Notes: a model not told the origin generated them from the sequence alone. A stretch of 64,000 nucleotides of DNA from GCA-2720975 sp964467985 (GCA_964467985.1 CAYXTP010000017.1:1-64000); one strand, 5' to 3'. Shown: positions 8,426 to 18,846, counted from the stretch's first letter. Numbers and translations are program-made.

Positions 8426-11400
8426 GGGGGAGACTCGCCGCGCACTAGGAGGCGTGCGGAAAGCGCTGCTTGAACTCGCGCGGGTGCGCTGGGTCCGCAT
8501 CGTGCTGATCCTGGTGGCGATTGCGCTTGGCCTGCGGCTTGCTCTGAACTCAATCCTGGCGAGCACTCTCAACAGCCTCGCATCCTCCCGGGATCTTGTT
8601 TGCGAATGGGACGATCTCGACCTGTCCATCATTGACGGTCGCGCGGAACTGCACCTGCTGCGGTTGGCACCGGCCCACGCAGAGGGCGTTCTTGCACCCG
8701 AGGCACTGATGGAGATCGAGTACGCGGTCTTCGACTTGCAGATCCTGCCCCTCTTGCTGGGCGACCTGCGCGTCCAGCGCGCCGAGGTGGACGGTCTCGA
8801 TGCCCGCGTGCAGCGTGATGAGAGTGGCGTTTGGAATCTCGAGCGGCATGTGGCTGTGGCTGAAGTCCTGGCCTTGTTCCAATCCTCGGGGGAAGAGCCC
8901 ACTCCCGAAGCAGAAAACGAACTTCAGCCCCTCGACCTTTCCTTGCCGCTCGCGGTCAACGCATTGCGATTCCAGAGCGCACGCATTCACCTGGTCGACC
9001 GGTCACCTCCCGAGCCCCTCGAGCTGTCCTTGGAGTTGAACGCGGCGCTTTCCCATCTGAACACTTCAGACCGGCCTGCCCGTTTTTCACTGGCGCTGAC
9101 CGGCAGTGACCTGCTCGACGGGGCGACGATTGTCGGCGAGCTACAAGCCCACGCCGAGTCCCTGCAAATTACGGCTGAGACCTACGTGGGCGGCCTGCAG
9201 CCACGCGTTTTGACCGACTACCTCGACCTCCTCCACCTGCGGCCCGCAGCTGAGACCCTCGAAGCCTCTTGTCATCTGGACGCGCGGCTCGATGTGGTGG
9301 GTGAACTCGGTCGAGGCCTAAGCGTGGCGGCCACTCTTGCCAACGTGCATGTGTCCGCCGACGAGGAGGAGTGCTTCGCGCTCGACGAACTCGTCTTCGA
9401 CGCTGCACGTCTGGCGTCGGATCGGGCGGACATCGGGCTCCTGGAATTGCGCGGTCCCGCGGGGAGAATCGAGCTCTTGGCGGACGGAGCCCTGCGTGCG
9501 GCAGGACTTGACCTGGTTCCGACCGTGGGGCCTCGGATCGATGCAACCGCGGACCCGGCCGGCTTGGCTCCTACCCCCCCTGCTGACTTCCTGCAGCTGC
9601 TGATTCCCGGCGAGGCGCCGCCCTGGGCAACGCTCTTCGTGCACGAGGGCGGCGAGGCCTTTCCTTGGAGTCTTGCCGGCCTTTCCGTTAGCGAAGGCCA
9701 GTTGCTGATCGCCGATCACCGCACCTCGCCGACTACCGAACTCGCGCTGGAGGAAATCGCCATCGGCGTCAGCGAAATCGTGCACGACCCGGCCGTCGAA
9801 CCCGATTCGATTTCGATTGCGGTGCGCTGTTCGGCTCCCGGTATCACCGAGTCCATTGCGGCCGATGCCGCTTTGAACCCCTTTGCGCCAGCCCGATCCA
9901 TGGAGTTGACTTTCGGGATTGAGGGTATCGGCCTCGATGCTTTGGAGGCCTACCTGGACCGCGCAGGACTCGAGGCCGCTGGAGAGCGCGGTTCCTTCCG
10001 TCTACAACTCTCTGCTGGCGCCCACACGAGCAACGACGGGGTCACCACCGCGCAGGTCGAACTGCGTGAAGTGGCTCTCGACGGCCACAGCGACCTATTC
10101 GGTTTGCGGGCCCTCGGCGTGCGCGACGTGCGGCTCGATCCGGAGCGGCGTGTGATTCGTGTGGGAGAGGTGGCGCTTGAGGGCATGGACCTCTTCTTGG
10201 AGCGCGAACCCTCACGCCAGCTCCTTGGTTTCGGGTTGCGCCTGCTGGGGCAGGGAAGTTCCGGTGGGGAGGTCTCATCTGACCCTGCCACGGTCACAGA
10301 ATCTGAGGTCTCCGAATCCGCTCCCGCCGTCGCTCCTGCGGGTCTTGCGCCTCCGCGGATCATTCTGGACCGGGTCATCTGGAGCGGCACGGACGTTTCA
10401 TTTCTAGATCGAACGGTCGAACCGCCCAGCGAAGTTGTGCTCGACGACTTTGGATTCGAGCTGAACGGGCTTGTGCTCGGTGGCTTGCCTGGCGATCCCG
10501 AACCGCAGCCTGCGACCTTGCGTGGTCGCTTCGCGGCACCCGGCATCGTGGACTCTCTCACCGTGGAAGGCACGGTGCGGTCCCTACCCGGGCCCCTCGA
10601 CCTGCAAACTCGAGTCGCCCTGCGTGGCGATGGAATACGCGGCGGTGCGCTCACGCCTTACATGCAGGAGTTGGGAATTGATCCTGTGCTGAACTCAGGG
10701 CGCCTGCGGGCGGACTTGTCTGCCGGCATCCGCTCTGAGGACGCGGGAGTGCACGCGGACATCACCCTTGCCGATGTTCTGTTCGAGGATGGCGAGCAGC
10801 CGCTGCTCGCCCTGGAGCGCTTGGAACTGGCGGGCTTGGTTGCTGGCGGGGAGGGGCTGTCGGTGAAGTCCGTTTCAATCCTCAACCCGCAGGCGCACCT
10901 TTCGAAGGACGCACAAGACCGGTTTGGGGCAGCGGGCATGCGGTTCGTGCCTGCCCCCAGCGCCGAAGGTGAACTGGACGTGGCGCCGGCGGATGTGCCC
11001 GGGCCCCAAGCCCTCGAATTGCCCAGCCTTCCGCGCCTGACCCTAGGTGAGGTTCACGTGGAGGGCGGGGCTGTGACCTACGCCGACGAATCTCTCGACC
11101 CGGCCCTCGAAGTGGGCTTGGGATTTGGAGTCTCCGCGCAGAACATCAACACGCTCGGCCAGGCCGGCTCCTACCAACTAAGCCTTTCAGTTCCCGACTC
11201 CTTGGAGAGTCTGTCCGTGCAGGGGGCGCTAACCCTGGGGGCGGAGGCCATCCAATTGTCGGGCACCTTGGCTGGCCGTGGATTACGGGAGGGCGATCTC
11301 AAGCGCTTCCTGCCGCCCGGCGTGTCGCTGGAGGCGGTGCAGGCGGAGTTGGGCGCGGGGTTCACTGCATCCGTCAGTCCAGCGGGCGACGGGGGGCTGG

Positions 11401-13778
11401 CAGGCCGTTTGGATCTGCATGATGCGACTTGGGGCCTACCCGAATCCAATCCATGGCTCAGCGCACGGCGAATTGCGCTGGACGCCACGCGCATCGACCT
11501 CGTGGGCGGCGTCCTCGAGTTCGGGGAAGTGATCGTCGAGGGCGCGACGTTGGATGTGAAGCGCGACAGCGGAGGATCCCTGCACGCGCTCGGCGCCCGG
11601 ATTGACGGGGGAAGGGCAACGGTGGCCAACGAGCCCCAAGGGCAAGAGCAGTCAACCGAATCCGAGATGGAGACCGGCCCGCCAGCTCCCGGGCCGACTT
11701 CCACTGTGGCGCCCCCAAGCATCCGCTTCGCCCAGGGGATCTCCCTGGAACTGGAACGCTTTACATTCGCAGACGCGACCCTAGGCGAGCAAGCCCGTCC
11801 CATCGTGGGCAGCGCAAGGCTAGAGCTGGCCCCTGCGACTGTCGTGAACCATGAGCCAGCGGACCTGCCGCCGATGGAGTGGAGCGCGCAGGGCCAAGTC
11901 GAGGGTGTCGTCGAGACGTGGAGTTGGAGCTCAACTGTCGCGCCCTTTGCAGCGGAACCCCGCCTCACCGGTCGCTTCCTCGCCGACGGAGTCCACACCA
12001 CGGGCCTACCCGAGTTCTTCCCCGACCTCGCGGAGGTGCTGCAGGGTGAACTTGACACTGGGCGCCTGGAGTTCGGGCTGGACGCCACTCTCTACGTGCG
12101 ACGAGCTCGGCCCTTCGAGTCGGGCCTGGGGCGTCCCTTCTCCGCAGATGCCCGCGTGGAGGGCCTGTACTTCCGGGACGGACCCGAGGGCGACATTCTC
12201 CTGGGCATCGACGCCGTCGATGTTGCCGTCAAGCGCGTGGACACCGGGGGCGGCCTGCTCCACATCGACTCGATCGAAGTAGATACACCGCACTTCATTG
12301 CCGAGCGGGACGGAGAGGGCCTGCACGTGCTGGGGTTCGCTCTGCCCATCGCTGCTCCCGTGCAAGAAGATGCGGATGGGCCCACCGCTGAGCACACGGT
12401 TGGGCCCGAGGCACCCCGGGTGCAAGCCACGGAAGTCTCGGAACCCACTCCGCAACCCCCGGGCCCCGCGGCTCCCACGGCGGAACCCTCAACGCGGCCA
12501 GCTGAGTTGCGCATCGACCGCTTCACGGTGTCCGGCTTGAACGTAGATCTGCGCGACGACTCGGTGGAGCCACCCGTTCGCGTCGTACTCAATGAGTTGG
12601 ACTCCGAGGTGCGGCGCTTCACCACGCGCGCGTTCACAGAGAAGAAACCCGTCCTATTCAGTGCATTCCTCGGCTCGTCACCCTCGGCTGACTCCGCACC
12701 CGTGTTTGAAGAGGTCGTGGCATCCGGACGTGTGACGCTCTTCCCCGAGCCGGACGGGTGGGCCCGAATTCAGTTGGCGGGAATGGAATTACCACCATTC
12801 TCCGGCCTCGCCGCCACCGCGGGGCTGGGGGTCAACGATGGCGCACTCGATTCGGACGTGCGCTTGCGCTTGCGCGGCGACGATGGAGTTTCGGTGGACA
12901 TGTCGATTGTGTTTAGCGACCTGGACCTCGAGGAGCCTGAGGGGGGTGTGGTGGAGAGCACATTCTCCATGCCCATGGCCCTCGATAGCGCGCTCTTCCT
13001 GCTGCGCAACCCCAGCGGAGAGCACCGTTTCTCCTTGGGCCTCACCCTCGACAAGGATGGTGTGTCGGCCGGGGACCTGGCACTGGCCGCAACCGGGGCC
13101 ATGACCGAGGTGCTCGCCGTGGCCCTTGCGGGCGCGCCATTGCGTCTGCTCTTGGCCCTGGGGCCTCAAAGTGAATCCAAGGGAAGAGTGCGGGATGAGG
13201 TCAGCGTGGTGTTCTACCCTGGGGCCACAGTCCTCGCCGACCGAGATCGCAAGATGTTGAACAAGTTGAGCACCCGCCTGGCCGAGCGTCCGAAGATGAT
13301 CGCGCGCGTGACGTACGATTTGGGTTCCGCCGATCTCGCTCAAGCTGAGCAGCTGGCCAATCCGTCCGAGCGAGACTGCCACCAGCTGACGCGCGACCTG
13401 AGACGCCGCAAGGGAATCCTGAGTCGGCGTGTGGAGGAGGGCATGCTTGAGGCCCGAGCGCTCTACGCGATCGGTTCCTCCCAGGCCGGTGTGGCCACCC
13501 GAAACCTGCGCACCCTCGAGGCTGAGCTAGCCCGGGTGGAGCACTCCCTGGACCAGGTCCTGGACGTCCTGCGCTCAGGTTCCCCCCGCCAGCGCCACAA
13601 GCGGACCCGCAATGTAGCGCGCGAGCAGGGAGAGCTGCGCCTGGCGGCCGTGCTCCAGGCGCTGGAGTTGCGGCTAAGGGGCAGTGACCTTGAGCGCATC
13701 GAGTCCCGGCGCGTGCGCATCGGCGAGCCGAGTGAGCACCCCCAGAGCCGCGTCCACATAGAATTCCTCAGGCGCTGA
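8418..13778 (+). CDS. Giant AsmA-like/DUF748 domain protein
   Basis: 1786 residues. One N-terminal membrane anchor (residues ~33-50, IVLILVAIALGLRLALN) is followed by a long periplasmic beta-rich body, the layout of AsmA/TamB/DUF748 proteins thought to bridge inner and outer membranes and move phospholipids. The DUF748-type strand motif (a G, a hydrophobic strand, then D, Pro and a hydrophobic strand) recurs at least four times, near residues 421 (SEGQLLIADH), 648 (WSGTDVSFLDRTVEPP), 874 (EGGAVTYADESLDP) and 1365 (SGLNVDLRDDSVEPP). The C-terminus has the DUF748 ending: FYPGATVLADRDRKMLNKLS, then LAERPKMIARVTYDLGSADL. Pro/Glu/Thr-rich linkers separate the blocks (e.g. PTPEAENE and PTPQPPGPAAPTAEP). 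It follows and overlaps a lipoprotein gene. Confidence 0.85.
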   Translation: MSKGETRRALGGVRKALLELARVRWVRIVLILVAIALGLRLALNSILASTLNSLASSRDLVCEWDDLDLSIIDGRAELHLLRLAPAHAEGVLAPEALMEIEYAVFDLQILPLLLGDLRVQRAEVDGLDARVQRDESGVWNLERHVAVAEVLALFQSSGEEPTPEAENELQPLDLSLPLAVNALRFQSARIHLVDRSPPEPLELSLELNAALSHLNTSDRPARFSLALTGSDLLDGATIVGELQAHAESLQITAETYVGGLQPRVLTDYLDLLHLRPAAETLEASCHLDARLDVVGELGRGLSVAATLANVHVSADEEECFALDELVFDAARLASDRADIGLLELRGPAGRIELLADGALRAAGLDLVPTVGPRIDATADPAGLAPTPPADFLQLLIPGEAPPWATLFVHEGGEAFPWSLAGLSVSEGQLLIADHRTSPTTELALEEIAIGVSEIVHDPAVEPDSISIAVRCSAPGITESIAADAALNPFAPARSMELTFGIEGIGLDALEAYLDRAGLEAAGERGSFRLQLSAGAHTSNDGVTTAQVELREVALDGHSDLFGLRALGVRDVRLDPERRVIRVGEVALEGMDLFLEREPSRQLLGFGLRLLGQGSSGGEVSSDPATVTESEVSESAPAVAPAGLAPPRIILDRVIWSGTDVSFLDRTVEPPSEVVLDDFGFELNGLVLGGLPGDPEPQPATLRGRFAAPGIVDSLTVEGTVRSLPGPLDLQTRVALRGDGIRGGALTPYMQELGIDPVLNSGRLRADLSAGIRSEDAGVHADITLADVLFEDGEQPLLALERLELAGLVAGGEGLSVKSVSILNPQAHLSKDAQDRFGAAGMRFVPAPSAEGELDVAPADVPGPQALELPSLPRLTLGEVHVEGGAVTYADESLDPALEVGLGFGVSAQNINTLGQAGSYQLSLSVPDSLESLSVQGALTLGAEAIQLSGTLAGRGLREGDLKRFLPPGVSLEAVQAELGAGFTASVSPAGDGGLAGRLDLHDATWGLPESNPWLSARRIALDATRIDLVGGVLEFGEVIVEGATLDVKRDSGGSLHALGARIDGGRATVANEPQGQEQSTESEMETGPPAPGPTSTVAPPSIRFAQGISLELERFTFADATLGEQARPIVGSARLELAPATVVNHEPADLPPMEWSAQGQVEGVVETWSWSSTVAPFAAEPRLTGRFLADGVHTTGLPEFFPDLAEVLQGELDTGRLEFGLDATLYVRRARPFESGLGRPFSADARVEGLYFRDGPEGDILLGIDAVDVAVKRVDTGGGLLHIDSIEVDTPHFIAERDGEGLHVLGFALPIAAPVQEDADGPTAEHTVGPEAPRVQATEVSEPTPQPPGPAAPTAEPSTRPAELRIDRFTVSGLNVDLRDDSVEPPVRVVLNELDSEVRRFTTRAFTEKKPVLFSAFLGSSPSADSAPVFEEVVASGRVTLFPEPDGWARIQLAGMELPPFSGLAATAGLGVNDGALDSDVRLRLRGDDGVSVDMSIVFSDLDLEEPEGGVVESTFSMPMALDSALFLLRNPSGEHRFSLGLTLDKDGVSAGDLALAATGAMTEVLAVALAGAPLRLLLALGPQSESKGRVRDEVSVVFYPGATVLADRDRKMLNKLSTRLAERPKMIARVTYDLGSADLAQAEQLANPSERDCHQLTRDLRRRKGILSRRVEEGMLEARALYAIGSSQAGVATRNLRTLEAELARVEHSLDQVLDVLRSGSPRQRHKRTRNVAREQGELRLAAVLQALELRLRGSDLERIESRRVRIGEPSEHPQSRVHIEFLRR

Positions 13779-13954
13779 GAAGCCACGTGGGTAGATCATC
13801 TCGTGGGCATGACGTCCGCGGGCCAACACGAGAGTGGGCGGAGGCGGATTGGTCCGCCCTTGTGAATTGGCCGCCAAAAATGTGAGCCCGGCACCAAGAT
13901 CCCCGCCGCGTCGACGTTCCCTCCACTGGCGCGTAGCCCCCATTGGAGATCCCC

Positions 13955-15442
13955 ATGAATCGCCCGCTGATCGCGTTCACCATCGCCCTGGTAGTCCTGG
14001 GTACGCTCACCCGTCTTGCGTGCACGGCTGGCCAGGTGGAGCCCGCCGCGCCGAACCTCGCGGCGGCTTCTACGCAAGCCGCTAACCCAGCGGCTCTCGT
14101 CTCCCCCGGTCGCCCGGCGGAATTGCGATCGGCATCTAAGAAGGAGCGTGATGAGCCCGGTGAGGCGGCGCAGCCTGATTCGGAACCAGCTGCGGTTCTG
14201 CCACTGCTGCTCGAAGGGCTCGTGATCGATGGTCGCGGAAATGTGGTCCCGGCCGCGACGGTGCGCCTCGAGCGGCACATCGTAGACACCGGCGGCTTCG
14301 GCATGCGCATGGTGGAGACGAAGCCTCTACCACACCTGACCACACACACGGACGCAGAGGGGCGCTTCGAGGTGCGTGGTGAGGAGAGCGGTGCGATCGT
14401 CGTCAGCGCTGCGAAGGAGGGATTCGTCTTGCGCGAGGAAATCGAGTGCGATGTTCCCGCGACCCGGGTGACGCTTGTGGTGGAGCGGGCCGGGGCGATT
14501 CTGGTGACCGTTTCACCTGCAGCCCTGGAGCTTGCAGAGAGGGTCTATGTGGAGGTGCGCTCGCCTGGTGATGAGCGGGACGTGGACGGCATGGCTGGAG
14601 TCTTTCACGAGGGACGATCGTTGCGGTCGGAGCTTCTCCCCGGCTCTTTCGACGTCGTCATCGTGGGTCGTCTCAGTCGTCGCCCCATGCACACCGTGAC
14701 GGACGTCTTCGTGCGCGAGGGTGAGGTCACGGAGGATCCCCGGCTCTTGGACCTCGACCTGGGCGCGGTGATGAACAAGATCCGCGTCACCGTCGTCGAT
14801 CCCGATGACCAACCCGTGCCCGGTGTGATCGTGTGGATTCACCACGGTTTTGGTGAGAACGGTCAGAAGGTCGACGACAACGGATCCATCGAACTCGCGG
14901 CAGGACTCGATGGCATCGACATCGCCGTGCGCGAGGCCGGTTGGCGCAAGGTGCAGCACCGCGCAGTCACCGCAGACCTGGTCATTCGCTTGGAGCAGCC
15001 CCTCGCTCTACGCCTCGTACGTCCCCCCGGTCGGTCCGCCGAGCTCGGCAATCTGTATCTCTACGTAGAGCACGTGCCGTCTGGGGACGACCCGCCAGCG
15101 AGCAAGGGCGGCTCCGATTGGACGTTGCCGGAGGAGCAGGACGCCGTCGAGGTGGGGTTCGACGTGCCGGGTATCTACAAGGTGCACTGGGCGGTCGCGT
15201 TCGAGTTCTCCGGGCGCGGAACAGCCAATTTCTCCCCCCGCGGCGTGACCCCACAGATTGTCGAAGTTGCCGAGGGGGAAGGGACCAAGGAGGTCACCCT
15301 CGCCCTCGACCCCAGCGCAGTCGCCGAGTTGCTCACACGCCTGGGCGAGCTGAGGAGCGAGTTGGAACTGCGTCCTGGTGAAACCGAAGACGAGCACCAG
15401 CGCCGCGTCCTCCAGGTCATCCTGCGAGAAAACCGGCGCTAG
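13955..15442 (+). CDS. Secreted protein with carboxypeptidase-regulatory-like domain
   Basis: 495 residues from an ATG preceded by GGAG at 6 bases. A TTG four codons earlier is the only in-frame alternative close by. The N-terminal hydrophobic helix (PLIAFTIALVVLGTLTRLAC) is a signal peptide or anchor; its cysteine is preceded by RLA, a poor lipobox. Residues ~90-165 form a carboxypeptidase regulatory-like/transthyretin-type beta-sandwich (GLVIDGRGNVVPAATVRLE, then TDAEGRFEVRG). A second similar block is near residues ~275-330 (VVDPDDQPVPGVIVWIHHG, then GSIELAAG). The C-terminus is helical and charged. Such Ig-like domains mediate surface or extracellular binding. The enzymatic role, if any, is unknown. 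It stands alone, between the AsmA gene and a convergent sulfatase gene. Confidence 0.75.
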   Translation: MNRPLIAFTIALVVLGTLTRLACTAGQVEPAAPNLAAASTQAANPAALVSPGRPAELRSASKKERDEPGEAAQPDSEPAAVLPLLLEGLVIDGRGNVVPAATVRLERHIVDTGGFGMRMVETKPLPHLTTHTDAEGRFEVRGEESGAIVVSAAKEGFVLREEIECDVPATRVTLVVERAGAILVTVSPAALELAERVYVEVRSPGDERDVDGMAGVFHEGRSLRSELLPGSFDVVIVGRLSRRPMHTVTDVFVREGEVTEDPRLLDLDLGAVMNKIRVTVVDPDDQPVPGVIVWIHHGFGENGQKVDDNGSIELAAGLDGIDIAVREAGWRKVQHRAVTADLVIRLEQPLALRLVRPPGRSAELGNLYLYVEHVPSGDDPPASKGGSDWTLPEEQDAVEVGFDVPGIYKVHWAVAFEFSGRGTANFSPRGVTPQIVEVAEGEGTKEVTLALDPSAVAELLTRLGELRSELELRPGETEDEHQRRVLQVILRENRR

Positions 15443-15468
15443 CCGGCGGCCGGATTGGATTCCAGTCC

Positions 15469-16902
15469 CTAGCGAACCCTGTCGTATTCCACGCACACGG
15501 CTTTCTTGCCCCAGCGTTTGAGTACAGCCCTCAGTGCGGCGTCCGACTCGGGGAAGCGCCCCTGGTCATTGGTCTCGACGATCCAGCGATCGAGCAGGGT
15601 TCGCAGTTCGCCGAGGGTGTGCGCGTGGTGTGGGTCGTGGACCAGGTTTACCGTCTCATGGGGGTCAGCCTCAAGATCGTAGAGCTCCTCGGCGGGGCGA
15701 TAGGAGCTCGCGAAGGCGGACTGCACCTCATTCAGTTGACCGTCGGCATAGAGTTGGCGGTAGGTCTCGAGTGCGGGTCTGCCGTCTCGGTACTGGGGCT
15801 GCAGGTACGGTCGGTCGGTCATGAAGTTGCGCAGGTACTTGTAGCGCTCCGTCACGACGGCGCGGATGCGGTCGATGGTGTAGTCGCAGCGGTCGCGCGC
15901 AGCGACGAAGTGGTCGCGGGAATAGTCAGGCGAGAAGATATCGCGGCCCTGCATGTGGGGCGGGAGATTGACGCCGGCCAGGGCCAGGGTGGTGGCGGAA
16001 AGATCGATCCCACTGACGATGTCGTCGCGCACCTCACCCACGGGGACGGTCGGGCCCGCGATGATGCAGGGGACGCGGATGCCCCCTTCATACAGGAACT
16101 GCTTGTGTCGCATGAGCGACATCCCGTGGTCCGAAAAGAACACGATGACCGTGTTCTCGTACAAACCACCGTCTTTCAGCGCGGCGACGATGCGCCCCAC
16201 CTCCGCGTCGAGGTGCAAGATTGTGTCGTAGTGGTTCGCAATCTCCTCACGGATGTCGGGGTGGTCTGGGTAGTAGGGGGGGACCGGAACGGCTGAGCGG
16301 TCGACCACCTTCTGCGCACGCGCCTTGCCGCCGGCGAGCTGGATCTGGCCGAAAAAAGGTCGCGCGTCGGGTCGCGACTTCCAATAGCGCCCCTCCGGTG
16401 CATCGCGGAAACCCATCTTTCCTTGATGGTGGTCGTAGAGTTGCTCGATGTCGTAGACGAAGTTGTAGTGCAACTTCCCTTCATTGAATGTGTGGTACCT
16501 CGCCAGCCGCAGGATCTCAGGGACCGTACGGACGCCGAGGTAATTGGGGTCCCACTCGTCCATCTCGATTCCGCGCCAGGTCTCGAATGAGCTGTAGTGC
16601 TGGTGGGCACCGATGCTCGTCTGGTGCATCCCCGTGATGATGGCTGAGCGCGTTGGACTGCACACTCCGGCAGGCATGTAGGCCCGCGTGAAACGAGTGC
16701 CGGACGCGGCGAGCGCATCGATGTTCGGGGTCTCGATCACCTCATCGCCGTAGCACGACATCCAGTCATTCGTGTCCTCGACGTAGATCCACAGTACGTT
16801 GGGTCGTGAGTGGTCCGTGGGCAGCGAGTCGGCCGGAATCTGGGCGGCTGCAAACCCGGTGATACCGACGAGACACAACGGGGCAACAAGGAAGCTGGGC
16901 AC
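15469..16902 (-). CDS. Secreted sulfatase (formylglycine type)
   Basis: About 477 residues starting at a GTG with GGAGG nine bases upstream. The frame remains open to a TTG at 16956, but only the GTG start puts a signal peptide at the N-terminus (SFLVAPLCLVGITGFAAAQ). Alkaline-phosphatase-fold sulfatase: N-terminal metal site RPNVLWIYVEDTNDWMSCYG, catalytic signature GVCSPTRSAIITG, where the Cys of C-S-P-T-R is converted to formylglycine, and the second metal/active-site segment VIVFFSDHGMSLMRHKQFLYEGG. It hydrolyses sulfate esters, plausibly on algal or animal glycans, in the periplasm or outside the cell. No co-transcribed partner was seen. The formylglycine-generating enzyme is not in the window. 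The substrate cannot be deduced. Confidence 0.92.
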   Translation of the reverse strand: MPSFLVAPLCLVGITGFAAAQIPADSLPTDHSRPNVLWIYVEDTNDWMSCYGDEVIETPNIDALAASGTRFTRAYMPAGVCSPTRSAIITGMHQTSIGAHQHYSSFETWRGIEMDEWDPNYLGVRTVPEILRLARYHTFNEGKLHYNFVYDIEQLYDHHQGKMGFRDAPEGRYWKSRPDARPFFGQIQLAGGKARAQKVVDRSAVPVPPYYPDHPDIREEIANHYDTILHLDAEVGRIVAALKDGGLYENTVIVFFSDHGMSLMRHKQFLYEGGIRVPCIIAGPTVPVGEVRDDIVSGIDLSATTLALAGVNLPPHMQGRDIFSPDYSRDHFVAARDRCDYTIDRIRAVVTERYKYLRNFMTDRPYLQPQYRDGRPALETYRQLYADGQLNEVQSAFASSYRPAEELYDLEADPHETVNLVHDPHHAHTLGELRTLLDRWIVETNDQGRFPESDAALRAVLKRWGKKAVCVEYDRVR

Positions 16903-16956
16903 GATCGTGGTCCTCCGGAGGGCTGGAACGCGTCGGCCATTTGTCTCTGCACACAA

Positions 16957-17679
16957 GAATGGAGTCCGACTCCCTGGGGATGGCGACCCGCGTTGGCAAT
17001 AGGGTGGTTGGGTGCAGTGAAGAATAGAGTACCGGTCGATCGAATACGTGAGGAGCTCGAGTCAGGAAGGAGTTCCTCCGAACAATGGGGACAGCACCAA
17101 ACGCGAGCTGGATTCTTCGCCTCGGCCAAGCGGGCCGAACGACCGACCCTGAATTGCGCGGAGCCTCAGATGCGCCCCCGCGTCTGGGCGAGAATGCGGA
17201 TCTTTGCGCTCCCCAAGTCCTGGTTCAGTCACAGGCTTGGGGCGGTTCCGACGCTGGGTAACGGGGAGCCGCTTGGAGCGGCTGGAGACGGACAGCTCCT
17301 GAAACGTTGGACGCGTCGATCGCCGCAATCACGGGCAGTCAGCCGCGGGCGAGCCGCTGGACCGCACGCCCAACATCTTGGGCGCAATCGTGCGCGCGGA
17401 GTACCTGGACGGCGACCCCCGGACAACCTCCTGCGCCAGCGAATCAGCGCCCGCGGCAGGAGTCCCCAAGGCCACGAAGACACCCAGTCAAGACTGGGCG
17501 ACTACGCGGGCCGCGTGCGCGTCAGCGTCACCTAGCCCAAGACGGGTCACAGAAAAACAATGACATCCTGTGCGGACCGCGCGCGGGACAAGCGGGGCGA
17601 GAAGACCCGCTGACCCGCGGCGCTTGTGGGGCACTCCGAAGCTTGATCCGGCAGCCCCATCTTCAAGTCCTGGTGGCGC
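16957..17679. other. Long intergenic stretch, no supportable gene
   Basis: Over 700 bases between the sulfatase upstream region and the porin stop codon. Several open frames exist on both strands, but none shows family motifs, a plausible start with ribosome-binding site, or consistent residue composition; they are low-complexity Arg/Pro/Ser-rich translations of GC-rich DNA. It could be decayed coding DNA or the leader of the sulfatase. Confidence 0.5.
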
Positions 17680-18846
17680 CTAAAAATCCACCTGGAATCG
17701 AAACAGCAGCATGTCCGCAGACTCCTCGACACTATTGTCGGTGAAATCGGTGTCGATGTAGTTCACCATGATGCGACTGTGGGAGGATAGGTAGTAGTTG
17801 ACCCCCAGAGTCAGGTCATCCACGGCATCACCCGCAGAGTCTTCCAGGTCGATGCTGGAGACTCGAGCGGTCAGCTCGATGGCACCGAGACCACCGTCCT
17901 TCCCATACGGGGTGATGGGCTTCACTCGGTCGAACGCGGCTGCGGACTTCTTGTAGGGACGTGACTCGCCGGTGAGGAAATAGCTGCCCGCCAAGTAATG
18001 GCTAGTGAATGTCTCGTCTGAGTCGTCCACATCCACCTGGGCGAATTCCGCCTGCACGGAGAGGGGTCCGGAAACCCATGCGCTCTCCAGGCCGAGGCGT
18101 TTGTGGCTGCCGATCGCGTTGGACTTGGCCTTGCGCGTGGACAGGTGGGCCTCGGGCCTTGTGGAGAACGAGGTTCCAGCTGAAGCGCTGCGGACCGCGA
18201 GACCCAGGTGTAAGACGCGGTCCTCGTCCAGGATCGGGGCCGCCGTCACGCGGCCGGTGAGGGCTCCGGCGCCGTCTCCCTGTTCGTAGCCGTAGGAATC
18301 GCTTTCCCTGAAGTAACCTAGGGCCCAAGTGTGGTTCACGGCCTCGCCGTTTCCGGAGAACAGCACGCCAGCGTTGCGCCCGGGCGACAATGCATCGCCG
18401 AGATTACGCTCCATAAAAGTGATGTACTTACTACTGGTCTGCTGATCGAGTCCGAAAGGCTCCTTGAAGTGACCTACCTTGATCTTGCCCAGGGGCGTGT
18501 TGGCATACGTGATGTAGGCGTCCTTCAAGTCGGCGTCTCCGCCAGCGAAGTCGTACTGGACCTTGTAGCCGACCCCTTCGCCGGCCGACCCCTTGAGGAA
18601 GATGCGAGCACGGCGGAATTCCGTTCCGTCTTCCTCGTCGTCAAAGCCTCCGGTTGCAACGTCGAACATGATGCGGCCCCCGAAGGTCAGAGTGTCATCT
18701 GCGGATAGGCCAAGGATGGACAGAGGTTGAGTGGCTTCGGAATTGCCCGCATTGGGCATTTCCACGTGTGTGGGTTCGCTGTCTGCGAAGGCCGGTGAGG
18801 CCAGTACTACCGGTAGAAGGGTGGGCAACAAGAACGACAAAACCAT
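17680..18846 (-). CDS. Phosphate-selective porin (OprP/OprO family)
   Basis: 388 residues, ATG with GAGGAA nearby upstream. Signal peptide ending LASPAFADS. The barrel begins DTLTFGGRIMFDVATGGFDD and EFRRARIFLKGSAGEGVGYK, and continues with YITYANTPLGKIKVGHFKEP, the core of the phosphate-selective porin O and P family. It ends in FRFQVDF with a terminal Phe typical of outer-membrane barrels. It is divergent from phoB and has a PHO-box-like direct repeat upstream on its own strand, so it is probably induced at low phosphate to let phosphate or polyphosphate into the periplasm for PstS. Classical OprP is trimeric with an arginine ladder. Which arginines fill that role here cannot be judged without alignment. 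Confidence 0.88.
   Translation of the reverse strand: MVLSFLLPTLLPVVLASPAFADSEPTHVEMPNAGNSEATQPLSILGLSADDTLTFGGRIMFDVATGGFDDEEDGTEFRRARIFLKGSAGEGVGYKVQYDFAGGDADLKDAYITYANTPLGKIKVGHFKEPFGLDQQTSSKYITFMERNLGDALSPGRNAGVLFSGNGEAVNHTWALGYFRESDSYGYEQGDGAGALTGRVTAAPILDEDRVLHLGLAVRSASAGTSFSTRPEAHLSTRKAKSNAIGSHKRLGLESAWVSGPLSVQAEFAQVDVDDSDETFTSHYLAGSYFLTGESRPYKKSAAAFDRVKPITPYGKDGGLGAIELTARVSSIDLEDSAGDAVDDLTLGVNYYLSSHSRIMVNYIDTDFTDNSVEESADMLLFRFQVDF

Noticed and set aside
16957..17679. Open frames of 60-240 codons upstream of the sulfatase
   Set aside because: Low-complexity Arg/Pro/Ser-rich translations without start context, family motifs or consistent codon choice.
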